Positions 1 to 9,790 are shown, numbered from the stretch's first letter. The stretch is 64,000 nucleotides of DNA from Pararobbsia alpina (GCF_902859895.1 NZ_CADIKM010000008.1:156964-220963), one strand, 5' to 3'. Notes: a model not told the origin generated them from the sequence alone. Numbers and translations: made by a program.

Positions 1-1679
1 AGGTGCTCGACTCGATGGATCTCGAGCGCGAACGCGGCATCACGATCAAGGCACAAACCGCGGCACTGACCTATCGCGCGCGTGATGGCCAGATCTACAA
101 CCTGAACCTGATCGATACGCCGGGGCACGTCGACTTCTCGTATGAAGTGAGCCGTTCACTGTCGGCATGCGAAGGCGCACTGTTGGTCGTCGATGCAAGC
201 CAGGGTGTCGAGGCGCAGACCGTTGCGAATTGCTATACCGCAATCGAGCTCGGGGTCGAAGTGGTTCCGGTGCTCAACAAGATCGACCTGCCTTCGGCCA
301 ACCCCGAAAACGCGATTCAGGAAATCGAGGACGTGATCGGCATCGACGCGACCGACGCCACGCTTTGCAGCGCGAAGACGGGGCTCGGCGTCGAGGATGT
401 GCTCGAGGCCGTGATCGCCAAGATCGCGCCGCCCAAGGGTGATGCGTCGGCCCCACTGCAAGCCCTGATCATCGACTCGTGGTTCGACAACTACGTCGGC
501 GTCGTGATGCTGGTGCGCATCGTCAACGGCACCCTGCGGCCGAAGGACAAGATTCGCCTGATGGCGACCGATGCCGAGTTTCCGGTCGAACACATCGGCG
601 TGTTCACGCCGAAGTCGCGCAATCTCGAAGTGATGTCCGCGGGGCAGGTGGGTTTCATCATCGCCGGCATCAAGGAACTCGATGTTGCGAAGGTCGGCGA
701 TACCGTCACGCACGCGAACCGGCCCGCCCCGCAGCCGCTGCCGGGCTTCAAGGAAGTCAAGCCGCAGGTGTTCGCCGGCCTGTATCCGGTCGAGGCAAAC
801 CAGTATGACGCGCTGCGGGAATCGCTCGAGAAGCTCCGTCTGAACGACGCCTCGCTCCAGTACGAGCCGGAAGTGTCGCAGGCACTCGGTTTCGGTTTCC
901 GCTGCGGCTTCCTGGGTCTGCTGCACATGGAGATCGTGCAGGAACGTCTCGAGCGCGAGTTCGACATGGACCTGATCACGACGGCGCCCACCGTCGTCTA
1001 TGAAGTGCTTCAGCGCGATGGCACGATCGTCACGGTCGACAATCCCTCGAAGATGCCCGATGGCTCGAAGATCGAAGAGATCCGCGAGCCGATCGTGACG
1101 GTCAACCTGTTCATGCCGCAGGAATACGTGGGTTCGGTGATCACGCTCTGTACGCAGAAGCGCGGCGTGCAGATCAATATGTCGTACCACGGCCGTCAGG
1201 TTCAGCTGACTTACGAAATCCCGATGGCTGAAATCGTGCTCGACTTTTTCGATCGTCTGAAGTCGGTGTCGCGCGGCTATGCTTCGATGGACTATGAGTT
1301 CAAGGAATATCGAAACGCGGATGTCGTCAAGGTCGACATGCTCATCAACGGAGACAAGGTCGATGCGCTGTCCGTGATCGTTCACCGTTCGCAAAGTCAG
1401 TATCGCGGCCGGCAGGTTGCCGCGAAAATGCGCGAGATCATTCCGCGCCAGATGTACGACGTCGCGATCCAGGCCGCGATCGGCGCGAACATCATTTCTC
1501 GCGAGAACATCAAGGCGCTCCGCAAGAACGTGCTCGCCAAGTGTTACGGCGGCGATATCTCGCGCAAAAAGAAACTGCTTGAAAAGCAAAAGGCTGGGAA
1601 GAAGCGGATGAAGCAGGTCGGCAGCGTCGAAATTCCGCAAGAAGCTTTCCTCGCGATTCTCCAGGTCGAAGACAAATAA
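1..1679 (+). CDS. lepA: Elongation factor 4 (LepA), 5' end outside window
   Basis: Ribosomal back-translocase GTPase that acts on stalled or mistranslocated ribosomes. The reading frame is open from the first base; the first visible codon (GTG at 3) is an internal Val of the conserved [14 protein letters not shown] stretch (switch I), so about 40 N-terminal residues including the P-loop lie upstream of the window. Visible are the G3 motif DTPGH, the G4 motif NKID, the LepA-specific C-terminal domain and the conserved basic end (GKKRMKQVG) close to QEAFLAIL. Sequence agreement with the family is continuous and there is no frameshift. It is followed after 15 nt by lepB, as in the common lepA-lepB operon. 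Confidence 0.97.
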   Translation, partial: VLDSMDLERERGITIKAQTAALTYRARDGQIYNLNLIDTPGHVDFSYEVSRSLSACEGALLVVDASQGVEAQTVANCYTAIELGVEVVPVLNKIDLPSANPENAIQEIEDVIGIDATDATLCSAKTGLGVEDVLEAVIAKIAPPKGDASAPLQALIIDSWFDNYVGVVMLVRIVNGTLRPKDKIRLMATDAEFPVEHIGVFTPKSRNLEVMSAGQVGFIIAGIKELDVAKVGDTVTHANRPAPQPLPGFKEVKPQVFAGLYPVEANQYDALRESLEKLRLNDASLQYEPEVSQALGFGFRCGFLGLLHMEIVQERLEREFDMDLITTAPTVVYEVLQRDGTIVTVDNPSKMPDGSKIEEIREPIVTVNLFMPQEYVGSVITLCTQKRGVQINMSYHGRQVQLTYEIPMAEIVLDFFDRLKSVSRGYASMDYEFKEYRNADVVKVDMLINGDKVDALSVIVHRSQSQYRGRQVAAKMREIIPRQMYDVAIQAAIGANIISRENIKALRKNVLAKCYGGDISRKKKLLEKQKAGKKRMKQVGSVEIPQEAFLAILQVEDK

Positions 1680-1694
1680 GGACAGGACCGTTTT

Positions 1695-2594
1695 ATGAAT
1701 TTTGCGCTGATTCTCTTCGTGCTGGTCGTACTGACTGGTATTGCCTGGGTCGCGGACAAGCTGGTATTTCTACCCGGACGCCGTCGCAAGGCGGAAGCCG
1801 CAGTAGGGGAATTCGACAGACAGCAGGAAAAGGTCGGCGAACGGTTCGCCGACGAGAATCCTCAAGCGACTCGCTCGCGCCTGCGTGACAATGCGCTGCG
1901 CCAGCCCTGGTGGCTCGAGTATTCGGCAAGTTTCTTTCCGGTCATCGTGCTGGTATTCGTGCTGCGCTCGTTTGTTGTCGAGCCCTTCAAGATTCCATCC
2001 GGCTCGATGTTGCCTACGTTGTTCGTCGGCGATTTCATCCTCGTCAACAAATTCGACTATGGCATCCGCCTGCCGATCATCGACAAGAAAATCATCCCGC
2101 TCGGCAATCCGCAGCGCGGCGATGTCGTGGTGTTTCGCTTTCCGAAGGATGAGTCAGTCGATTTCATCAAGCGTGTCGTCGGCGTGCCTGGTGATACGAT
2201 TGCCTATCAGAACAAGGAACTGACGATCAACGGACAGCCGGTATCGAAGGTGCCCGATGGCGAGTTCCTCGACGACGAACGCGATCCGCCGTCGTTCAAC
2301 AAACGCTTTACCGAGGTGCTCGGGCCGAAGAAGCACGACATTCTGAACAATGCGCAGGTGCCACCGTTCGTGATGGGAGCTTCGGACTATCCGTATCGCG
2401 AGAACTGCAAGTACAACGCGATGGGTGTGATCTGCACGGTGCCCCCCGGCAGCTATTTCATGATGGGCGACAACCGCGACAACAGCGAAGACAGCCGTTA
2501 TTGGGGTTTTGTACCGGACAAAAATGTCGTCGGCCGCGCCTTCTTCATCTGGCTGAATTTCGCGAGCCTCAAGCGGATCGGCGGCTTCGAATAA
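1695..2594 (+). CDS. lepB: Signal peptidase I
   Basis: Membrane-bound serine protease that removes Sec and Tat signal peptides on the periplasmic side. 299 aa. There is an N-terminal membrane segment (about residues 2-20) and a second near 78-94. The catalytic Ser is Ser104 in IPSGSMLPTL and the general-base Lys is Lys159 in FIKRVVGVPGD; the GDNRDNSEDSR box III lies near the C-terminus. The ATG at 1695 follows an AAGGACAG ribosome site that overlaps the end of lepA, so the two genes are probably cotranscribed. Length and motifs are normal for the family. Confidence 0.97.
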   Translation: MNFALILFVLVVLTGIAWVADKLVFLPGRRRKAEAAVGEFDRQQEKVGERFADENPQATRSRLRDNALRQPWWLEYSASFFPVIVLVFVLRSFVVEPFKIPSGSMLPTLFVGDFILVNKFDYGIRLPIIDKKIIPLGNPQRGDVVVFRFPKDESVDFIKRVVGVPGDTIAYQNKELTINGQPVSKVPDGEFLDDERDPPSFNKRFTEVLGPKKHDILNNAQVPPFVMGASDYPYRENCKYNAMGVICTVPPGSYFMMGDNRDNSEDSRYWGFVPDKNVVGRAFFIWLNFASLKRIGGFE

Positions 2595-2656
2595 AGCAGC
2601 ATCGCATGCCGTCGCGCTGGGCTGTGCCGCCCGCGCGACGGCCCTTCCGCCGTTTT

Positions 2657-2676
2657 CCGCCCGCCTTGGCGGGCGG
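2657..2676 (+). other. GC-rich hairpin just upstream of rnc
   Basis: CCGCCCGC and GCGGGCGG form an 8-9 bp perfect stem with a 2-4 nt loop in the 96-nt lepB-rnc gap. It is followed by GTTATACT rather than a T-run, so it is not a canonical terminator. It could slow transcription or mark a processing site between lepB and rnc; RNase III autoregulates through a leader stem in E. coli, but this stem is shorter than that one. Confidence 0.45.
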
Positions 2677-2690
2677 GTTATACTTGGTCC

Positions 2691-3962
2691 ATGCCTCCGT
2701 CCCAACTGGAAAGCCGGTTGCGCTACGAATTCCGCAATGCGGAATTGTTGCGCCAGGCGATGACCCATCGCAGCCACAGCGCCACGCACAATGAACGGCT
2801 CGAGTTTCTTGGCGACTCCGTTTTGAATTGTGTGGTGGCGTCGTTGCTGTTCGAACGCTTTTCGAAGCTGGACGAGGGTGACCTGTCGCGCGTGCGCGCG
2901 AATCTGGTCAAGCAGCAATCGTTATACGAGCTGGCTCAGGGGCTCGGTATTGCTGAATTCCTTCGCCTTGGCGAAGGCGAACTCAAGAGTGGCGGGTTTC
3001 GCCGGCCGTCGATTTTGGCGGATACGCTCGAGGCCATCCTCGGGGCCGTCTTCCTCGATTCGGGATTTGATGCCGCTCAAACGGTGATCCGGCGGCTATA
3101 TTCGCCGATTCTCGACCATATCGACCCCCGAACGCTCGGCAAGGATGCGAAAACGCTTTTGCAGGAGCATTTGCAAGGGCACAAGATCGCATTGCCTCAA
3201 TATACGGTGATCGCGACACACGGTGCCGCGCATAACCAGCAGTTCGAGGTCGAATGCCTCGTGCCGAAGCTGGATATCAAGGTATTCGGCTCGGGCGCGA
3301 GCCGTCGCGCCGCCGAGCAGGCCGCCGCCAAGAAGGCGCTCGACGAGATGCAGACACTTGCGCCGAGCCTGACGGCAAAATCGAAGCGTTCGAAGAGTGC
3401 TCGCGCCGCTGCGAAGCAGGCCGAGGCCGACGCGGCGATTCAGCAGGCGCTCGATTTGCGCGCGCCGCCAAGCCGCCCGCCGCGTGCCGAACGAGCCCAC
3501 CACGCGGAAAAGACGGTTGAAAAAGGGCTGGAAAAGCCGGTCTCGGACAAAGCGGTTTCAGACAGAGCGGTCCCGGAAAAGTCCGTGCCTGAAAAAGCTG
3601 CGTCCAACAAACCGGTCTCGGACAAGGCCGTCTCCGACAAGGCGACCGCTGAAAAAGCGGCCGTTGACAAGCCGCCCACCGAAAAGCCAACCGCAGACAA
3701 GCCGACCGCCGATAAACCGACCCTCGTCCAGTCTTCAGTCGGAAAGGCGCCGGCCGTGCATCCGCCGCCGGACAAAGCCTCCTTGCCCGCACCCGTCGCA
3801 GTCATCCACGGCGCCCTTGACACGGTCAAGAACGAAAGCGGTAAGGCGTTGCCGCCCGCCGACTCCACCTCATCCAAAGCCAGCCTCGCTGCCGAACCTG
3901 CCACGCCCGAGACCCTCGCGACCGAGGCCGGACGACACCCCGCAGGTCGTGCGGGTGCCTGA
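2691..3962 (+). CDS. rnc: Ribonuclease III with long repetitive C-terminal tail
   Basis: Double-strand-specific endoribonuclease for rRNA and mRNA processing. 423 aa, against about 225 in E. coli. Residues 1-150 are the nuclease domain: signature ERLEFLGDS at 35-43 (metal ligands Glu38 and Asp42) and a second acidic pair at Asp111 and Glu114. Residues about 153-222 are the dsRNA-binding domain, ending in the AAAKKAL helix. Everything after about 225 is an extension: a Lys/Ala-rich piece, then residues 272-345 built of short imperfect DKAV, EKPT and DKPT-type units, then a Pro/Ala-rich end. No Shine-Dalgarno sequence precedes the ATG; a TATACT hexamer lies only 6 nt upstream, so a leaderless transcript is possible. 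era follows after 41 nt. Confidence 0.95.
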   Translation: MPPSQLESRLRYEFRNAELLRQAMTHRSHSATHNERLEFLGDSVLNCVVASLLFERFSKLDEGDLSRVRANLVKQQSLYELAQGLGIAEFLRLGEGELKSGGFRRPSILADTLEAILGAVFLDSGFDAAQTVIRRLYSPILDHIDPRTLGKDAKTLLQEHLQGHKIALPQYTVIATHGAAHNQQFEVECLVPKLDIKVFGSGASRRAAEQAAAKKALDEMQTLAPSLTAKSKRSKSARAAAKQAEADAAIQQALDLRAPPSRPPRAERAHHAEKTVEKGLEKPVSDKAVSDRAVPEKSVPEKAASNKPVSDKAVSDKATAEKAAVDKPPTEKPTADKPTADKPTLVQSSVGKAPAVHPPPDKASLPAPVAVIHGALDTVKNESGKALPPADSTSSKASLAAEPATPETLATEAGRHPAGRAGA

Positions 3963-4003
3963 GCGGTCTTGACCGCCAGCCCGCCTCTCAGAGATACATC
4001 GTC

Positions 4004-4900
4004 ATGAGTTCACCCGAGATTCCCTTCCGCTGCGGCATGATCGCGATCGTCGGCCGACCCAATGTCGGCAAGTCGACGCTGATGAATGCATTGGTCGGGC
4101 AAAAGATCAGCATCACGTCTCGCAAGGCGCAGACGACGCGCCACCGGATCACCGGCATTCGTACCGAAGCCGGGGCCCAGTTTATTTTCATCGATACCCC
4201 GGGCTTCCAGACGCAGCATGCGACGGCCCTGAACCGTTCGCTGAACCGCGCGGTGACCTCGACCCTCTCGAGTGTCGATGTCGTGCTGTTCGTCGTCGAA
4301 GCCGGCCGCTTTGGTCCCGACGACGAGAAAGTGCTGAAGTTGCTGCCCGCGAATGCCGTGGTTTTCCTGATCGCCAACAAGATCGATCGGGTCGGCGACA
4401 AGGGAGATCTGCTGCCATTCGTCGATGAAGTCAGCCAGGTCCGCGAATTCAACGAGATCATCCCGATGTCGGCGAAGAGGCCGGAGGACATCCAGCATCT
4501 GCTGACGACGCTGATGCCGCATCTGCCCGAAGGCGAGCCGATCTACGGCGAGGACGACCTGACGGATCGCTCGGAGCGGTTCCTTGCTGCCGAAATCCTG
4601 CGTGAGAAGGTGTTCCGCTGGACTGGCGATGAGCTCCCGTACACCAGCACGGTGTTGATCGAGAAATTCGAGCAGGAAGGTCGTCTGCGCCGGATCTTCG
4701 CGACCATCCTGGTCGACCGTGACGGACACAAGGCGATGGTGATCGGTCAGAAGGGCGCGAAGCTCAAGCAGATCAACACCGACGCGCGGCTCGATATGGA
4801 GAAGCTGTTCGACGGTCCGATCTATCTCGAGGTCTTCGTCAAGGTCAAGAGCGGCTGGGCCGACAATGAGGCCGGATTGCGCGCCTATGGTTACGAATGA
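4004..4900 (+). CDS. era: GTPase Era
   Basis: Essential GTPase that binds the 3' end of 16S rRNA and assists 30S maturation. 298 aa. The G1 motif GRPNVGKST lies near residue 17, the G3 motif DTPGF near 65 and the G4 motif NKID near 125. The C-terminal KH domain holds [12 protein letters not shown]. The gene follows rnc, as in most proteobacteria, and its last codons overlap the start of recO, suggesting translational coupling. Normal length and complete. Confidence 0.97.
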   Translation: MSSPEIPFRCGMIAIVGRPNVGKSTLMNALVGQKISITSRKAQTTRHRITGIRTEAGAQFIFIDTPGFQTQHATALNRSLNRAVTSTLSSVDVVLFVVEAGRFGPDDEKVLKLLPANAVVFLIANKIDRVGDKGDLLPFVDEVSQVREFNEIIPMSAKRPEDIQHLLTTLMPHLPEGEPIYGEDDLTDRSERFLAAEILREKVFRWTGDELPYTSTVLIEKFEQEGRLRRIFATILVDRDGHKAMVIGQKGAKLKQINTDARLDMEKLFDGPIYLEVFVKVKSGWADNEAGLRAYGYE

Positions 4901-5789
4901 CGGCGCGCCGGTAGACGAACTCGAGACCGACGACGAGCCGCCCACGCGGCTTCGCCCGAAGGCGCGCACGCGCCGGCCCGGTGCCACGCCGCGTACCGCG
5001 CCGGCCGCACCGGAGGAAGGCGCACAAACCTATGCGCCAGCGCCCACGCCACTGCGTCTGGGCACCCGTACCGAACACCGGGTGCTGCATCAGCCAGGTT
5101 TCGTGCTGCACAGTTATCCCCATCGCGAGACCAGCCTGATCGTCGACGTGTTCACGCGTTCGCACGGCCGCCTTGCACTTGTCGCCAAGGGGGCGAAGCG
5201 GCCGCACTCGGCCCTGCGCGGCGTGCTCCAGACCTTCCAGCCACTGGCGCTTTCGTGGCTCGGCAAATCCGAAGTCCGCACGCTGACGACGGCGGAATGG
5301 CTCGGCGGCATGCTGCCACTGACGGGTGACGCACTGCTGTGCGGTTTCTATGCGAACGAACTTCTGGTCAAGTTCTGTGCACGCGAAGACGCGCATTCCC
5401 AATTGTTCGACCACTATGTACTGACGCTCACGCGGCTTGCCCACGACGAACCGCCGGTCCAGGTGCTGCGCTCGTTCGAACGGGTCTTGCTGCGCGAAAC
5501 GGGGTATGCAATGAACTTCGATCGCACCTGCGACACCCACGATGCGATCACGGCATCGGTCTCTTATGTATTCGATCCCGAGCGCGGCGTGCGTCTGCCG
5601 CGCGACGGCGACCCGGCGCACTGGCCGCGAGTGTCGGGCCAGACGCTCCTCGACATGGAGCGCGATGACTATCAGCGCACGGCGACGGCGGCGCAAAGCC
5701 GCAACCTCATGCGCTTTGTCCTCAACTACCATCTCGGGGGTACACCGTTGAATACGCGCCAGATCCTGATCGACCTGCAAAATCTATGA
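4887..5789 (+). CDS. recO: DNA repair protein RecO
   Basis: RecF-pathway mediator that binds ssDNA and RecR to load RecA on gaps. The ATG at 4887 (MVTNDGAP) is preferred because it gives the N-terminus usual in Burkholderia; an in-frame ATG at 4866 would add 7 residues. From 4887 the protein has 300 aa: a poorly conserved, charged and proline-rich N-terminal stretch of about 60 residues, then an OB fold beginning at [16 protein letters not shown], then the helical domain. The gene overlaps era by 14 nt and its stop overlaps the pdxJ start (ATGA). Confidence 0.93.
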   Translation: MVTNDGAPVDELETDDEPPTRLRPKARTRRPGATPRTAPAAPEEGAQTYAPAPTPLRLGTRTEHRVLHQPGFVLHSYPHRETSLIVDVFTRSHGRLALVAKGAKRPHSALRGVLQTFQPLALSWLGKSEVRTLTTAEWLGGMLPLTGDALLCGFYANELLVKFCAREDAHSQLFDHYVLTLTRLAHDEPPVQVLRSFERVLLRETGYAMNFDRTCDTHDAITASVSYVFDPERGVRLPRDGDPAHWPRVSGQTLLDMERDDYQRTATAAQSRNLMRFVLNYHLGGTPLNTRQILIDLQNL

Positions 5790-6574
5790 GCTTCCTCTTC
5801 CCACTGTCTTCACCTTCGAGCCTTCCCGAACTCGGTGTCAATATCGATCACGTCGCGACGCTGCGCAATGCGCGCGGCACCGACTACCCCGATCCGATCC
5901 GAGCCGCGCTTGCGGCCGAACTGGCGGGCGCGGATTCGATCACCCTGCATTTGCGTGAAGACCGCCGCCATATCCGTGATGCCGATGTCCAGGCGCTGCG
6001 TCCGCAACTGCGCACGAAGATGAATCTCGAATGCGCGGTCACGGCCGAGATGCTCGATATCGCATGCGGGGTCAAACCTCAGGATGTCTGCCTGGTCCCC
6101 GAGAAACGCCACGAGCTGACCACCGAAGGCGGCCTCGATGTCGCAGGGCATTTCGAGGCGGTGTCGGCGGCATGCCGACAACTGGCCGACGCGGGCATTC
6201 GCGTGTCGCTGTTCATCGATCCCGATGAAACGCAGATCCGCGCCGCCGCGGAGGCGGGCGCGCCGGTTATTGAACTGCATACGGGCAGCTATGCCGAAGC
6301 CCATGACGACAAGGTGAGGGACCGTGAGCTTGAACGCGTGGCCGCCGGTCTTGCGATCGGGCGTTCGCTGGGTCTCAAGGTCAATGCGGGCCACGGACTG
6401 CACTATCAGAACGTGCAGGCGATCGCGGCGCTCGACGGGATCGAGGAACTCAATATCGGCCACGCGATCGTGGCCCACGCGTTGTTCGCGGGCTGGGACA
6501 ATGCGGTGCGCGAAATGAAGGCAATCATGGTTGCCTCGCGACTCGCATCGCTGCGCGGGCAACACGCGCGATAG
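5786..6574 (+). CDS. pdxJ: Pyridoxine 5'-phosphate synthase
   Basis: Last step of the DXP-dependent vitamin B6 pathway: condenses 1-deoxyxylulose 5-phosphate and 3-amino-2-oxopropyl phosphate to pyridoxine 5'-phosphate. 262 aa TIM barrel. The characteristic [16 protein letters not shown] begins at about residue 16, followed by HLREDRRHI and, near the end, [10 protein letters not shown]. The N-terminus is about 14 residues longer than E. coli PdxJ and rich in Ser/Pro. The start codon overlaps the recO stop by 4 nt, so translation is probably coupled. acpS follows after 83 nt, as in E. coli. Confidence 0.97.
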   Translation: MSFLFPLSSPSSLPELGVNIDHVATLRNARGTDYPDPIRAALAAELAGADSITLHLREDRRHIRDADVQALRPQLRTKMNLECAVTAEMLDIACGVKPQDVCLVPEKRHELTTEGGLDVAGHFEAVSAACRQLADAGIRVSLFIDPDETQIRAAAEAGAPVIELHTGSYAEAHDDKVRDRELERVAAGLAIGRSLGLKVNAGHGLHYQNVQAIAALDGIEELNIGHAIVAHALFAGWDNAVREMKAIMVASRLASLRGQHAR

Positions 6575-6657
6575 GTAACGGGCCGGCGAACCTATCGCGG
6601 CACTGACGCATCGGAACACTGGCGCCCCGGTGCACCAGAAGGAATCGAGGACTCGAT

Positions 6658-7059
6658 ATGGCGATCTACGGGATCGGCACTGACATCACGCAGATCAATC
6701 GCGTACAGGGCGTGATGGAGAGGACGAACGGGCGCTTCGCCGAGAAGGTGCTCGGCCCCGACGAACTGAAGACCTACCACGCCCGCGCAGCGCGCTCCGC
6801 CCCGCGCGGGCTCGCCTACCTGTCGACGCGGTTCGCCGCGAAAGAGGCGTTTTCGAAGGCGATCGGCCTCGGCATGCATTGGCCGATGACGTGGCGCGCG
6901 TTGCAGACGCTCAACGAGCCGAGTGGCAAGCCTGTCGTAGTCGCCTCGGGTGAACTGGCGACATGGCTTGCCGAGCGCGGCCTCAGCGCAAAGGTCACGA
7001 TCTCCGACGAGCATGAGTACGCCGTCGCGTTTGTGATCGCCGAGACAGCCGCTGCCTGA
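6658..7059 (+). CDS. acpS: Holo-[acyl-carrier-protein] synthase
   Basis: Transfers 4'-phosphopantetheine from CoA to apo-ACP, activating it for fatty acid synthesis. 133 aa, normal for the AcpS group of phosphopantetheinyl transferases. The IYGIGTDI motif places the Mg ligand Asp9, and [10 protein letters not shown] places Glu63. The ATG at 6658 follows an AAGGAATCGAGG ribosome site. It sits in the pdxJ-acpS-nagZ run typical of Burkholderiaceae. Confidence 0.96.
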   Translation: MAIYGIGTDITQINRVQGVMERTNGRFAEKVLGPDELKTYHARAARSAPRGLAYLSTRFAAKEAFSKAIGLGMHWPMTWRALQTLNEPSGKPVVVASGELATWLAERGLSAKVTISDEHEYAVAFVIAETAAA

Positions 7060-7153
7060 TTGCCCAAGGGTGGCCGAAAGGACCCAAAGGGCTGAACGGC
7101 CGAAGCGCACTGGAGTCGGAAGACGACCCGAACCACAACAGCAAGGAAAGCAA

Positions 7154-8197
7154 TTGATCGGATTCAAACGTATCGTGGGCCCTGTGATGCTCGATATCGT
7201 CGGCTCGACGCTGACCCACGAGGATGCGCGCCGGATCGCGCATCCGCTGACGGGTGGGGTCATCCTGTTCGCTCGCAATTTCATCGACCGTGCGCAACTG
7301 ACCCTGCTGACCGAGCAGATTCGCACGGTTCGCGACGACGTGCTGATCGCCGTCGACCAGGAAGGGGGGCGCGTCCAGCGTTTCAGGTCGGACGGATTCA
7401 CGCTCCTGCCCGCCATGCGCGACATCGGCGCGCTATGGGACCGCGATGTGTTCCTCGGCAGCCAGGCGGCGACCGCCGCGGGGCTGGTGCTGGCCTCGGA
7501 ACTGCGCGCCTGCGGCATCGATCTGAGCTTTACGCCGGTGCTCGACATCGACTACGGCCAGTCGCAGGCGATCGGCAGTCGCGCCTTCCATCGCGACCCG
7601 CGGGTGGCCGCGATGCTTGCGAAGAATCTCACGCATGGTCTTGCGATGGCGGGCATGGCGAACTGCGGCAAGCATTTTCCGGGGCACGGATTTGTCGAAG
7701 CGGATTCGCATCATGCGATGCCCATCGACGACCGTCCGCTCGACGATCTGCTTGCTGACGCACGGCCCTATTCATGGATGGGGATCGCCTTGACGGCCGT
7801 GATGCCCGCGCACGTCGTCTATCCCCAGGTCGATTCTCTACCGGCCGGATTCTCGAAGAAATGGGTGACTGAAATCTTGCGCGGACGGCTAGGGTTCGAA
7901 GGAGCCATCTTCAGCGATGATCTGTCGATGCACGGCGCGCGCGCGGTCGGCGACCATCTCGCCAGTGCGAATGCCGCGCTCGAGGCCGGCTGCGACATGG
8001 TGCTCGTTTGCAACGAACCTCTTGAGGCCGACAAGGTGCTGCAGGGGCTCGTCTATGAACCCTCCCGTCAGTCTCAGCGCCGCATCAAGCGCTTGCGGCC
8101 GAGGGGCAAGGCTCCCGAATGGAAGAAGCTGACGAGGCAAGCGGACTATCGCAGCGCACGCGAATTCCTGACAACCCACCTGCCCGCGTCGCGCTAG
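7154..8197 (+). CDS. nagZ: Beta-N-acetylhexosaminidase NagZ (TTG start)
   Basis: Cytoplasmic GH3 glucosaminidase of cell-wall recycling; removes GlcNAc from GlcNAc-anhydroMur-peptides. The frame is open from a GTG at 7070, but the family begins shortly before GPVMLDIVG, and the TTG at 7154 has a well-placed AAGGAAAG ribosome site (7143-7150), giving 347 aa (E. coli 341). Visible are VDQEGGRVQRF, the catalytic-loop motif KHFPGHG with the following SHHAMP, and IFSDDLSM, whose Asp is the nucleophile. The stop overlaps by 4 nt the end of the convergent response-regulator gene. Confidence 0.93.
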   Translation: MIGFKRIVGPVMLDIVGSTLTHEDARRIAHPLTGGVILFARNFIDRAQLTLLTEQIRTVRDDVLIAVDQEGGRVQRFRSDGFTLLPAMRDIGALWDRDVFLGSQAATAAGLVLASELRACGIDLSFTPVLDIDYGQSQAIGSRAFHRDPRVAAMLAKNLTHGLAMAGMANCGKHFPGHGFVEADSHHAMPIDDRPLDDLLADARPYSWMGIALTAVMPAHVVYPQVDSLPAGFSKKWVTEILRGRLGFEGAIFSDDLSMHGARAVGDHLASANAALEAGCDMVLVCNEPLEADKVLQGLVYEPSRQSQRRIKRLRPRGKAPEWKKLTRQADYRSAREFLTTHLPASR

Positions 8198-9540
8198 CTC
8201 ATCTTCATGCGCTGCAGCTTGTTGTAGAGCGTTTTCGGGCTGATGCCGAGCATCGAGGCCGCGCGGTGGCGCGTGCCGCCCACCGCGTCGAGCGTGGCGC
8301 GGATCAGCAATTCCTCGACCGTCGCGAGCGGCGTGCCGACCGTGATCTGTACGCTGCTGAACGCCGTCGAACGCGCACCGTCGGCGGAGCGCAGCGTGTC
8401 GATCGTCTCGTCCGACGTCCGGTATGCATGCCGCAGGGCCGTGAACAGTTCGCGGATATTGCCGGGCCAGTCGTAGGCCTGGAGCTCCCGCGGCACGCCT
8501 TGGCCCAGACGCTTTTGCAGACCGGTCTCGCTATTGGATTCATCGATGCAATGCTGCGCGAGCAGTTCGATGTCCGCACCGCGTTCGCGCAGCGGCGGCA
8601 ATGGGATCGTCGCGCCCGTGAACCGCTGGGCGAGTGCGTCGAGCAAGACGCCCTCGGCGATGGCTTGCGACGGTATCCGTTCCGTGCCCACGATCAGCCG
8701 GAAGTCGGCGGCGGTGTCCTGCGTGCCGCCGACCCGCCTGAGGGTGCGGCCTTCGAGCGCGCCGAGCACAGCGGCTTGCTGGCCAGGCGGCAACGAGGTG
8801 ACGTTGTCGACGAACAGCGTGCCGCCTGCGGCTTCCTCGAGTACGCCGGTCATGCGAAGGTCCGCACCGGGGAACGCAGCGCGTTCGTGGCCGAACAACA
8901 GGCTCTCGAACGGCCGGTTGTTGTCGCGCGGGGCGGCGCAGTCAAAGCGGACAAACGGGCCTTTGCGGCGCCGGCTCATCTCGTGAATCGCATGCGCAAC
9001 CGTGTGCTTGCCAGTGCCCGTCTCGCCGTGCACGAGCACGGCGGACTCGGTCGGTGCAACCCGTTCGATCGCGTCGTAGACCCGTTGCATCGGTTCCGAG
9101 CGTCCGACCATCGGGCCAAAGCGGCCGAGTTCCCGCAGGGTCGAACGCAGGCTCTGCACTTCCTCGCTGAGTTCGTAAGGGCGCGGAATCCGTGCAAGCA
9201 GGCTGCGCAGGCGAGGGATGCTGACCGGTTTGAGCAGGTAATCCCAGATACCGTGCCGCAGGCCCTCGATCGCCGATTCGACCGTCGCGTTCCCTGTCAT
9301 CACGATCACCGGCACATTGCCGTCGGGCGGCTGTGAAGGCAGGTGCTGAAGCAGGTCGAGCCCCTTGCCGTCCGGCAGGTTCAGATCGATCAGCACGACA
9401 TCTGGAATGAAGCGGGTCAACGCGTCACGGGCGTCGCCTAGCGTCGCGGCGACATCGACGGAAAATCCGTCGGCCTGGAGAATGGCCGCCAGTCCGGAAA
9501 GGCTGTTCGGGTCGTCTTCTACGATAAGCGCATGTGGCAT
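8194..9540 (-). CDS. NtrC-family response regulator with degenerate AAA+ motifs
   Basis: 448 aa with three domains in the NtrC order. Receiver, 1-120: acidic pair Asp9/Asp10, phospho-acceptor Asp52, Lys104. AAA+ domain, about 142-375: Walker A GETGTGKH at 172-179, PLRERGADI at 316-324 and DWPGNIREL at 358-365. FIS-type helix-turn-helix, about 411-448. Two landmarks are altered. The sigma-54 contact loop reads AAFPGA (221-226) instead of GAFTGA, losing the key Thr. Walker B reads LFVDNV with Asn246 where the catalytic Glu is expected. It may therefore bind DNA and respond to phosphorylation without activating sigma-54 RNA polymerase by ATP hydrolysis. No histidine kinase gene is adjacent. Its own upstream DNA carries a sigma-54-type promoter. 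Convergent with nagZ. Confidence 0.9.
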   Translation of the reverse strand: MPHALIVEDDPNSLSGLAAILQADGFSVDVAATLGDARDALTRFIPDVVLIDLNLPDGKGLDLLQHLPSQPPDGNVPVIVMTGNATVESAIEGLRHGIWDYLLKPVSIPRLRSLLARIPRPYELSEEVQSLRSTLRELGRFGPMVGRSEPMQRVYDAIERVAPTESAVLVHGETGTGKHTVAHAIHEMSRRRKGPFVRFDCAAPRDNNRPFESLLFGHERAAFPGADLRMTGVLEEAAGGTLFVDNVTSLPPGQQAAVLGALEGRTLRRVGGTQDTAADFRLIVGTERIPSQAIAEGVLLDALAQRFTGATIPLPPLRERGADIELLAQHCIDESNSETGLQKRLGQGVPRELQAYDWPGNIRELFTALRHAYRTSDETIDTLRSADGARSTAFSSVQITVGTPLATVEELLIRATLDAVGGTRHRAASMLGISPKTLYNKLQRMKMS

Positions 9541-9644
9541 GACGTTGACTGGTGCGTTCAGTTAAGGTCGTCGCGGAAGGCGACGGCACGAAGATTCCGC
9601 GTTACGGTTCAGACTTATTTTCGGGATAACTGCGAGAGGGGCAA

Positions 9645-9660
9645 AGCAGGAGTCGTGCCA
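9645..9660 (-). promoter_or_regulatory. Candidate sigma-54 promoter of the response regulator
   Basis: Read on the minus strand the sequence is TGGCACGACTCCTGCT. It has the invariant GG at -24 and GC at -12 separated by exactly 10 nt, and differs from the consensus TGGCACGNNNNTTGCW at one position only (CTGC for TTGC). The predicted start is about 12 nt downstream, near 9634, pointing at the response-regulator gene. A chance match is possible, but the match is close and correctly oriented. Confidence 0.6.
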
Positions 9661-9725
9661 TTTTGAAACTGTGATGGCGCGATCCTTGTGGCGCAAAGGC
9701 GCAGCGGGTACGGGAGGAGGAAAGC

Positions 9726-9749
9726 GTGAACCATGGCTCACCCTGGTGA
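9726..9749. repeat. Two overlapping palindromes, possible enhancer sites
   Basis: GTGAACCATGGCTCAC (9726-9741) is a 16-bp palindrome with one mismatched pair, and TCACCCTGGTGA (9738-9749) has perfect 5-bp arms around a 2-nt spacer. They lie upstream of the sigma-54-type promoter at the distance where activator binding sites are usually found. They could bind the regulator itself or another activator. Confidence 0.4.
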
Positions 9750-9790
9750 TCCAAGTACGCCGGTAAATCTTGCCTTGTTGGAGAGGTAAA

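Larger units (their letters stand above)
9541..9790. other. Intergenic control region upstream of the response regulator
   Basis: Between the efp terminator and the response-regulator start there is no credible gene. The stretch holds, on the minus strand, a sigma-54-type promoter at 9645-9660 and, 66-104 bp upstream of it, two overlapping palindromes at 9726-9749. The leader from the predicted start (about 9634) to the ATG is about 93 nt. Confidence 0.6.

Noticed and set aside
156..1640. 494-codon frame antisense to lepA
   Set aside because: Composition is Arg/His/Asp-rich shadow sequence; lepA is unbroken on the + strand.
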